This document shows positions 5,341 through 10,567 of a stretch of DNA of 10,567 nt, piece by piece. Below the pieces are notes generated by a model. The model was given only the letters and a program-made list of their open reading frames with translations, was not told where the DNA came from and did no database searches. The translations under genes were made by a program, and so were the position numbers. Numbering within the stretch: position 1 is the stretch's first letter; each line of letters opens with the position of its first letter. Location: assembly GCA_025450355.1 (NCBI GenBank), contig JANWHR010000202.1:1-10567 (forward strand), in the 5' to 3' direction. The stretch comes from Micropepsaceae bacterium (lineage in GTDB: Bacteria > Pseudomonadota > Alphaproteobacteria > Micropepsales > Micropepsaceae).

Positions 5341-8193
5341 ATGTCTTTGCATACCGGAAATGGATTTGAGGTGATCGATCGCGGCACGCCCGAGCGCAAA
5401 AGCGAAAAACAGGTGACGCTCGAAATCGACGGGCAGTCCGTCACCGTTCCCGCCGGCACATCCATCATGCACGCGGCATCGCTTGCCGGAATCCAGGTGC
5501 CGAAACTTTGCGCGACCGATTCGCTGGAACCGTTCGGCTCCTGCCGGCTGTGTCTGGTCGAGATTGCCGGGCGGAACGGCACGCCGGCTTCCTGCACCAC
5601 GCCGGCCGAAAGCGGCATGCGCGTGTCCACCCAGACGGACCGCCTGGCCAGACTGCGCCGCGGAGTGATGGAGCTCTATATCAGCGATCATCCGCTCGAT
5701 TGCCTCACCTGTTCGGCCAATGGCGATTGCGAATTGCAGGACATGGCGGGCGCGGTCGGGTTGCGCGATGTGCGCTATGGCTATGACGGCGAGAATCACC
5801 TCGACGCGGTCAAGGACGAATCCAATCCCTATTTCACCTTTGATCCCGCCAGATGCATCGTCTGCTCGCGCTGCGTGCGGGCCTGCGAAGAGGTGCAGGG
5901 CACCTTTGCGCTGACCATCGACGGCCGTGGCTTCGCCTCGGTCGTTTCCGCCGGCATGAATGAGGATTTTCTCGATTCGGAATGCGTCTCCTGCGGCGCT
6001 TGCGTGCAAGCCTGCCCGACCGCGTCGCTGATCGAAAAAACAATCGTCCAGCACGGTCAGCCGCAGCGTTCCGTGATTACCACCTGCGCCTATTGCGGTG
6101 TCGGCTGTTCGTTTGAAGCGGAACTGCAGGGCAACAGCGTCGTCCGCATGACGCCCTACAAGGATGGCAAGGCCAATCACGGTCATTCCTGCGTCAAGGG
6201 CCGCTTTGCCTGGGGTTACGCCACACACAAGGAGCGCATCACAAAGCCGATGCTGCGCTCCTCTCCGAAGGAAGCGTGGCGTGAAGTGACGTGGGACGAG
6301 GCGCTCGATCATGTCGCGTCGGAGTTCAAGCGCATTCAGGCGAAATATGGCCGTGGCGCGATCGGCGGAATCACCAGCTCCCGCTGCACCAATGAAGAGA
6401 CCTATCTCGTCCAGAAGATGATCCGCGCCGCGTTCCACAACAACAATGTGGATACCTGCGCGCGGGTTTGCCATTCGCCAACCGGCTACGGGCTGAAGAC
6501 AACCCTTGGCACATCGGCCGGTACGCAGGATTTCGATTCGGTCAACGAAGCCGACCTCATCATGGTGATCGGCGCCAACCCGACCGACGCGCATCCGGTG
6601 TTTGCCTCACGCATGAAGCGGCGCATCCGGGAAGGCGCAAAACTGATCGTGATCGATCCGCGGCAAATCGACCTCGTACGCACGCCGCATGTCGCCGCGA
6701 TGCATCATCTGCAGCTGCTGCCGGGCTCCAATGTTGCGGTGGCCAATGCGCTCGCGCATGTCGTCGTGACGGAAGGGCTGGTCAATACAAAATTCATCTC
6801 CGAACGCTGTGATCCGACGGAGTTCGAGGCCTGGGCGCAATTCGTGAGCCGGGAGGAGAATTCGCCGGAGCATGTGGAAAAAATCTCGGGCGTTCCGGCC
6901 CCAGAACTTCGCGCGGCGGCGCGGCTCTACGCGAAGGGTCCCAACTCTGCGATTTACTACGGCCTCGGCGTGACGGAACACAGTCAGGGCTCGACCATGG
7001 TGATCGCGATGGCGAATCTCGCCATGGCCACCGGCAATTTCGGCCGCAATGGTGTGGGGGTAAATCCGCTCCGGGGGCAGAACAATGTGCAGGGCTCATG
7101 CGACATGGGCTCATTCCCGCACGAATTTTCCGGCTACCGCCACGTGTCGGAAGACGCCACGCGCGCGCTGTTTGAGAGCGCCTGGGGTGTCCCGCTGGAC
7201 CCGGAGCCGGGCCTGCGCATCCCCAATATGTTTGACGCGGCTGTCGATGGCACATTCAAGGGTCTCTACGTTCAGGGCGAAGACATCGTTCAGTCCGATC
7301 CCAATACGCAGCACGTGGCCGCCGGACTCGAGGCGATGGAATGCATTGTTGTCCACGACCTTTTCCTGAACGAGACCGCGGCTTATGCGCATGTCTTCCT
7401 GCCGGGCGCCTCGTTCCTGGAAAAGGACGGCACCTTCACCAATGCCGAACGGCGCCTTGGCCGGGTACGGAAAGCCATTCCGCCGATGGCCGGCATGACC
7501 GAACTGGACGTGATCTGCAAACTGTCGACCCTGTTCGGCTATCCGATGCATTACAACCACGCGTCCGAGGTCATGGACGAGATCGCGCGCGTGACGCCCA
7601 CCTTTGCCGGCGTGAGCTTTGCGAAACTCGATGAGCTGGGCAGCGTGCAATGGCCCTGCAACGAAAAGGCGCCGGAAGGAACGCCGGTGATGCACATCGG
7701 AAGTTTCGTGCGCGGCAAGGGCAGATTCGTGCTTACCGAATATGTGCCGACGGACGAACGCACCGGGCCGAGATTCCCGCTGCTGCTCACCACCGGACGT
7801 ATCCTGTCCCAGTACAATGTCGGCGCGCAGACCCGGCGCACTCCAAACATCGTCTGGCACGACGAGGACGTGCTGGAAATCCATCCGCATGACGCGGAAA
7901 ACCGCGGCATCCGCGAAGGCGACCGCGTGGCGCTGGTCAGCCGCTCCGGCGAAACCAGTATGCGCGCGCACATCACCGAACGGGTGCAACCGGGCGTGGT
8001 CTATACGACTTTCCACCATCCGGAATCGGGCGCCAATGTGGTGACCACGGATTATACCGACTGGGCCACCGGTTGCCCCGAGTACAAGGTGACCGCCGTG
8101 GAAGTGCGACTGACCAACCATGAGTCCTCGTGGCAGGAACGCCTCGACCACCTGCACAGGATTCAGCGCATCGAGACGGTGGCTGCCGAATGA
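5341..8193 (+). CDS. fdsA: NAD-dependent formate dehydrogenase alpha (catalytic) subunit FdsA
   Basis: Catalytic subunit that oxidises formate to CO2 at a bis-MGD molybdenum centre. I chose ATG 5341, behind GAGG (5331-5334), giving 950 residues; the frame stays open to GTG 5290 inside fdsB, and ATG 5329 is also possible. Numbered from 5341, the domains run as follows. A NuoG-like [2Fe-2S] domain has Cys57, 68, 71 and 85. The His-ligated [4Fe-4S] site has His117, Cys121, 124 and 130. Two ferredoxin-type clusters follow (Cys172/175/178/182 and Cys215/218/221/225). The formate dehydrogenase [4Fe-4S] site has Cys249/252/256/284. The molybdenum ligand is Cys377 with catalytic His378 in ARVCHSP, so the enzyme is a cysteine rather than a selenocysteine type. 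The C-terminal molybdopterin dinucleotide-binding domain (from about 820) is complete. It is separated from fdsB by 19 bases and overlaps fdsD by ATGA. Confidence 0.97.
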   Translation: MSLHTGNGFEVIDRGTPERKSEKQVTLEIDGQSVTVPAGTSIMHAASLAGIQVPKLCATDSLEPFGSCRLCLVEIAGRNGTPASCTTPAESGMRVSTQTDRLARLRRGVMELYISDHPLDCLTCSANGDCELQDMAGAVGLRDVRYGYDGENHLDAVKDESNPYFTFDPARCIVCSRCVRACEEVQGTFALTIDGRGFASVVSAGMNEDFLDSECVSCGACVQACPTASLIEKTIVQHGQPQRSVITTCAYCGVGCSFEAELQGNSVVRMTPYKDGKANHGHSCVKGRFAWGYATHKERITKPMLRSSPKEAWREVTWDEALDHVASEFKRIQAKYGRGAIGGITSSRCTNEETYLVQKMIRAAFHNNNVDTCARVCHSPTGYGLKTTLGTSAGTQDFDSVNEADLIMVIGANPTDAHPVFASRMKRRIREGAKLIVIDPRQIDLVRTPHVAAMHHLQLLPGSNVAVANALAHVVVTEGLVNTKFISERCDPTEFEAWAQFVSREENSPEHVEKISGVPAPELRAAARLYAKGPNSAIYYGLGVTEHSQGSTMVIAMANLAMATGNFGRNGVGVNPLRGQNNVQGSCDMGSFPHEFSGYRHVSEDATRALFESAWGVPLDPEPGLRIPNMFDAAVDGTFKGLYVQGEDIVQSDPNTQHVAAGLEAMECIVVHDLFLNETAAYAHVFLPGASFLEKDGTFTNAERRLGRVRKAIPPMAGMTELDVICKLSTLFGYPMHYNHASEVMDEIARVTPTFAGVSFAKLDELGSVQWPCNEKAPEGTPVMHIGSFVRGKGRFVLTEYVPTDERTGPRFPLLLTTGRILSQYNVGAQTRRTPNIVWHDEDVLEIHPHDAENRGIREGDRVALVSRSGETSMRAHITERVQPGVVYTTFHHPESGANVVTTDYTDWATGCPEYKVTAVEVRLTNHESSWQERLDHLHRIQRIETVAAE

Positions 8194-8444
8194 GTTCTTC
8201 TACAACCGACACCCTCGTCCGCATGGCGAATGATATTTCCAATTTCTTCCGTATCCAGCCGGAAGACCAGGCGGTTGCGGGAACCGCCGATCACATCCGA
8301 AGGTACTGGGAACCGCGCATGCGGGCAAAAATGGCGGAGCATCTGACGCATGGCGGCTCGGGACTGAACGCCATCGCCCTTAAGGCCTGCGAACGCGCCT
8401 GCAAATCCGTCTCCTCCGCCCCCATTTACCGGGGAGGGACTTAA
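8190..8444 (+). CDS. fdsD: NAD-dependent formate dehydrogenase delta subunit FdsD
   Basis: Small subunit characteristic of the oxygen-tolerant FdsABG formate dehydrogenases. In Rhodobacter capsulatus and Cupriavidus it is encoded last in the fds operon and associates with the enzyme or its maturation. Translation most likely begins at ATG 8190, overlapping the fdsA stop (ATGA), giving 84 residues; a longer frame from 8130 would run within fdsA and is not needed. Family marks are LVRMANDISNFF (9-20), the HIRRYWEPRMR block (35-45) and HLTHGGSGLN (51-60), which is followed by a helical end with Cys67 and Cys71. No signal peptide or membrane segment is seen. Its presence argues for the soluble Fds enzyme and not a membrane FdnGHI type. 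Confidence 0.9.
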   Translation: MSSSTTDTLVRMANDISNFFRIQPEDQAVAGTADHIRRYWEPRMRAKMAEHLTHGGSGLNAIALKACERACKSVSSAPIYRGGT

Positions 8445-8487
8445 TTCCACCACATCGGTCTTCCGCACAACTTCACCCGAGGGATTC

Positions 8488-9558
8488 ATGGCCTATAAAA
8501 TTCTGATTCTGGGCGCGTCTTACGGCTCGCTGCTTGCATCGAAGCTGCTCTTTGGCGGTCATTCGATTCACCTTGTCTGCCTGCCGCAGGAAGCCGATCT
8601 GATCAATTCGGAAGGTTTCCGCGTCCGCCTGCCGATCCGTGGGCGTTCCACACCAGTCGAACTGGATTCGCGCGAATTGGCGGGCAAGGTGACGGCCGGC
8701 GGCACGAACGGAGTCAATCCCTCCGATTACGACCTCATCGGCCTTGCAATGCAGGAGCCGCAATACCGCTCGCCGGGCGTTCGCGAACTGCTGGACGCCG
8801 TGGCGAAGTCCCGCGTTCCTTGTATGTCGATCATGAACATGCCGCCCCTGCCCTATCTGAAGCGCATTGCCGGTCTGGACGCGAATGCACTGAAGCCCGC
8901 CTACACCGATGCCTCGGTGTGGGACAGTTTCGATCCGCCGAAGATCACCCTGTGCAGCCCCGACCCACAGGCGATCCGCCCGCCGGATGAAAAAGTGAAT
9001 GTGCTGATGGTCACACTCCCGACCAACTTCAAGGTGGCGCGCTTTGGCGATGACCGTGACACGGCCATCCTGCATGCGCTCGAAAAGGACGTGGACGGAG
9101 CACGCTACAACGCACCCGAAGGCAAGATCGAGCTGCCGGTGAAACTGCGCGTGCACAACTCGATTTTCGTGCCGCTCGCGAAATGGGCGATGCTGCTGAC
9201 CGGCAATTACCGCTGCATCACGCCGGATGGAATGCGCACGGCGCAGGAAGCGGTGCACAGCGATCCCGCGACCTCGGCGTCGGTGTACAATTTCGTCAAC
9301 GACCTTTGTGTGAAGCTGGGCGCTGCGCCGGATGATCTGGTGCCATTCGAGAAATATGCCGCCGCGGCGCAGAGCCTGACGCGGCCCGCATCGGCGGCGC
9401 GTGCGCTCAACAACGGCGCCCCGAACATCGAACGCGCCGACAAACTGGTGCAACTGATCGCGAAGCAGAAGGGCCTACATCACCCCGTGATCGACAAGAT
9501 CGTCGCACTGGTGGATGCCCGCCTCGACGCCAACCGCAAAAAAGCCGCCGCCGCGTAA
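8488..9558 (+). CDS. Diverged ketopantoate-reductase-like (PanE/ApbA fold) oxidoreductase
   Basis: 356-residue protein of unknown substrate, probably cytosolic. The N-terminus is a Rossmann dinucleotide-binding fold: KILILGASYGSLLASKLL (4-21) with the Gly9/Gly13/Ala17 pattern of the ketopantoate reductase family. The C-terminal part has the helical PanE-like domain, with KLRVHNSIFVPLAKWAMLL (219-237). Lys219 and Asn224 there resemble the conserved Lys and Asn of PanE. It ends in GLHHPVIDKIVALVD (329-343) and an alanine-rich tail. The middle (about 115-215) does not look like PanE and probably forms a different substrate pocket. It is longer than typical PanE (about 300 residues). GAGGGA (8479-8484) precedes the ATG. 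Only 43 bases separate it from fdsD, with no clear terminator, so it is probably in the fds transcript. A true pantothenate role is unlikely but not excluded; a redox step tied to C1 metabolism is speculation. Confidence 0.75.
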   Translation: MAYKILILGASYGSLLASKLLFGGHSIHLVCLPQEADLINSEGFRVRLPIRGRSTPVELDSRELAGKVTAGGTNGVNPSDYDLIGLAMQEPQYRSPGVRELLDAVAKSRVPCMSIMNMPPLPYLKRIAGLDANALKPAYTDASVWDSFDPPKITLCSPDPQAIRPPDEKVNVLMVTLPTNFKVARFGDDRDTAILHALEKDVDGARYNAPEGKIELPVKLRVHNSIFVPLAKWAMLLTGNYRCITPDGMRTAQEAVHSDPATSASVYNFVNDLCVKLGAAPDDLVPFEKYAAAAQSLTRPASAARALNNGAPNIERADKLVQLIAKQKGLHHPVIDKIVALVDARLDANRKKAAAA

Positions 9559-9588
9559 CGCGAACGGCCCAAAATCCGCCTGTCGAAG

Positions 9589-9616
9589 CCCCGGAAGCGC
9601 GAATCGCTATCCGGGG
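9589..9616 (+). terminator. Hairpin after the formate gene cluster, terminator-like
   Basis: CCCCGG (9589-9594) pairs with CCGGGG (9611-9616), and inside it AGCG (9596-9599) pairs with CGCT (9605-9608) around the loop CGAAT. Ten base pairs are interrupted by a one-against-two-base bulge. It lies 30 bases after the stop of the PanE-like gene. No T-run follows directly, so it is either a non-canonical terminator or an mRNA 3' end stabiliser. Confidence 0.4.
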
Positions 9617-9646
9617 GCGCTCGCGTCCGCTAGCGCAAAATATCCT

Positions 9647-9660
9647 GCCCGCAAGCGGGC
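9647..9660. repeat. Short perfect inverted repeat
   Basis: GCCCGC-AA-GCGGGC is a perfect 6-bp inverted repeat with a two-base centre. With the preceding hairpins it forms a cluster of dyads in this gap. The function is unknown. Confidence 0.3.
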
Positions 9661-9848
9661 CCATCCCACCGCGCGCTGCGGCAACGAAAGGGGACTCTTC
9701 ACGAGGTACGAAACGTGCGCTTCGGCGCAAATCGTGCCCAAGCAGCCGGCATAAAATCCGCGGCTCCTGCGGCCGGCGCAGGGCAAGATGCCTCACCGCG
9801 ACCACCGTGGTAAGCTCGCGTACAAGGCGCTGAGGAACGGTTCGGGGG

Positions 9849-10562
9849 ATGGATAGGTTAGATATCGTCAATGAAATTCAGCGGACAGCAAACGAAAATG
9901 GCGGCAGACCGCTCGGGCGACAGCGGTTCTATCGCGAGACCGGCATAAAAGAAGCGGACTGGCTTGGGAGATATTGGGCGCGATGGGGGGACGCCCTCAA
10001 TGAGGCCGGATTCGAGAAAAACGAGCTTCAGTCTGCCCTTCCTGCTGAATTCCTCCTGGAGTCATACGCCAGCTTTGCGCGCGAACTCGGCAGACTTCCA
10101 GTTGAAGCCGAATTGCGGATGAGGGCACGTGGGGACAAGTCCTTTCCGAGCCACGGTGCGTTTGCTCGCCTCGGCTCAAAACAGAAGCGCGCAGGACGGC
10201 TGCGCGAATACTGTAGCCAGCGGCCCGGCTACGAAGATATCGTCCGGATGTGCGACGCTGTGGAATCGCCGCACCGAAGAGAAAGGCAAGAAAGCACAGA
10301 GGTGGATTCTGGCTTCGTTTACCTCATTCGTTCGGGCCACTATTTTAAGATTGGGCGGACCAACGCCGTACGGAGACGAGAACGCGAACTTGCTCTTCAA
10401 TTGCCTGAAAGAGCCGATACGGTACACGTGATCCGTACCGACGATCCCGTCGGCATTGAGGCATATTGGCACGCGCGGTTCGGGAGCAAGAGAAAGAACG
10501 GGGAATGGTTCGATCTCGCGACTTCAGATGTAAACGCGTTTAAACGGCGCAAGTTTATGTAG
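9849..10562 (+). CDS. GIY-YIG (MUG113/T5orf172-like) nuclease with two homing-endonuclease-associated repeats
   Basis: 237-residue protein, probably a DNA-cleaving or DNA-nicking enzyme of mobile-element origin. The N-terminal half carries two helical DNA-binding repeats of the homing-endonuclease-associated (HNH_repeat-like) type. Repeat 1 spans about 5-58 (NENGGRPLGRQRF, then RYWARWGDALNEAGFEKN) and repeat 2 about 68-120 (FARELGRLPVEAEL, then a more degenerate end with ARLGSKQKRAG). After a charged linker (140-153) comes a GIY-YIG domain: GFVYLI (155-160), YFKIGRT (165-171) with its arginine, a basic helix RRRERELALQLPE (175-187), GIEAYWHARF (202-211) and NGEWFDL (217-223). These are typical of the compact MUG113/T5orf172 branch. 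The ATG follows GAGGAA by 11 bases. Codon choice contains more A/T-ending codons and AGA/ATA than the formate genes, suggesting transfer. Domain calls are from motif recognition; the biological role is unknown. Confidence 0.8.
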   Translation: MDRLDIVNEIQRTANENGGRPLGRQRFYRETGIKEADWLGRYWARWGDALNEAGFEKNELQSALPAEFLLESYASFARELGRLPVEAELRMRARGDKSFPSHGAFARLGSKQKRAGRLREYCSQRPGYEDIVRMCDAVESPHRRERQESTEVDSGFVYLIRSGHYFKIGRTNAVRRRERELALQLPERADTVHVIRTDDPVGIEAYWHARFGSKRKNGEWFDLATSDVNAFKRRKFM

Positions 10563-10567
10563 CGCAC

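Larger units (their letters stand above)
9559..9848. other. Hairpin-rich intergenic region
   Basis: This 290-base gap separates the formate genes from the GIY-YIG gene. I see no convincing gene or tRNA in it. It holds several inverted repeats: 9589-9616 and 9647-9660 (listed separately); GCGCT/AGCGC at 9617-9636; CCTGCG-GCCGG-CGCAGG at 9766-9782; and ACCAC-C-GTGGT at 9801-9811. TAAAAT at 9742-9747 resembles a -10 hexamer but has no good -35, so it is at best a weak promoter candidate for the following gene. GAGGAA at 9832-9837 may serve as that gene's ribosome binding site. The concentration of dyads is what one expects at an operon end or a junction with acquired DNA. Confidence 0.5.

Noticed and set aside
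4140..6594. Very long open frames on the minus strand (about 446-496 codons) opposite fdsB/fdsA
   Set aside because: They lie antisense to strongly conserved genes, show no recognisable motifs or start signals, and are the usual by-product of GC-rich codon bias.
8130..8189. N-terminal extension of fdsD inside fdsA
   Set aside because: The extension is Pro/Arg-rich shadow of fdsA. ATG 8190 with the ATGA overlap matches the FdsD family start.
8415..8438. C-run/G-run pairing near the end of fdsD as a terminator
   Set aside because: The stem is only about four base pairs, lies inside the coding region and has no T-run.
9559..9848. Possible tRNA or attachment site next to the GIY-YIG gene
   Set aside because: No cloverleaf, T-loop consensus or CCA-proximal stem could be traced, and no direct repeat flanking the gene was found in the window.
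9407..9871. Minus-strand 154-codon frame across the intergenic gap
   Set aside because: The translation is arginine-rich without recognisable motifs, and it overlaps the ends of both flanking genes and several hairpins.

Overview
The window is a GC-rich stretch of dense bacterial coding sequence, all genes on the + strand. Its content and its overlapping start/stop junctions suit an aerobic, formate-using alphaproteobacterium, possibly a methylotroph or facultative autotroph. No rRNA or other phylogenetic marker is present, so the taxonomy is an inference.

Region 1 (1-3181) is a tight run of formate and cofactor genes: fhs (formate-tetrahydrofolate ligase), mobA (molybdenum cofactor guanylyltransferase) and fdhD (sulfurtransferase for formate dehydrogenase). 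Neither mobA nor fdhD has a usable ATG. The mobA frame contains its GTP-binding signature upstream of the first ATG and most likely starts at a CTG that overlaps the fhs stop. fdhD most likely starts at TTG.

Region 2 (3182-3282) is the only substantial regulatory gap before the main operon. It holds a good sigma70-like promoter candidate with an inverted repeat over its -10, a weaker sigma54-like element, and a perfect 16-bp palindrome followed by a second copy of one arm that could form a competing hairpin.

Region 3 (3283-8444) is a complete fdsGBA-D set for the soluble, NAD+-dependent, molybdenum (bis-MGD, Cys-ligated) formate dehydrogenase. FdsG and FdsB form the diaphorase unit, FdsA is the catalytic subunit with its full series of Fe-S ligands, and FdsD is the small delta subunit. 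The order differs from the textbook fdsGBACD because the fdsC/fdhD homologue lies upstream in region 1.

Region 4 (8488-9558) is a diverged ketopantoate-reductase-like (PanE/ApbA fold) oxidoreductase, 43 bp behind fdsD and probably in the same transcript. Its substrate is unknown and it is the most interesting uncharacterised gene here.

Region 5 (9559-10562) is a hairpin-rich gap of 290 bp followed by a gene with different codon use. It encodes two homing-endonuclease-associated helical repeats fused to a C-terminal GIY-YIG/MUG113-type nuclease domain, and is probably horizontally acquired.

Together, regions 1-3 cover both fates of formate: capture on tetrahydrofolate for C1 assimilation (Fhs) and oxidation to CO2 with NADH production (Fds), plus two of the maturation factors the molybdoenzyme needs. 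I see no CRISPR array, insertion sequence or tRNA, and nothing that clearly makes up a wholly new multigene system. The best leads are the PanE-like neighbour, the fds leader structure and the unusual mobA start.
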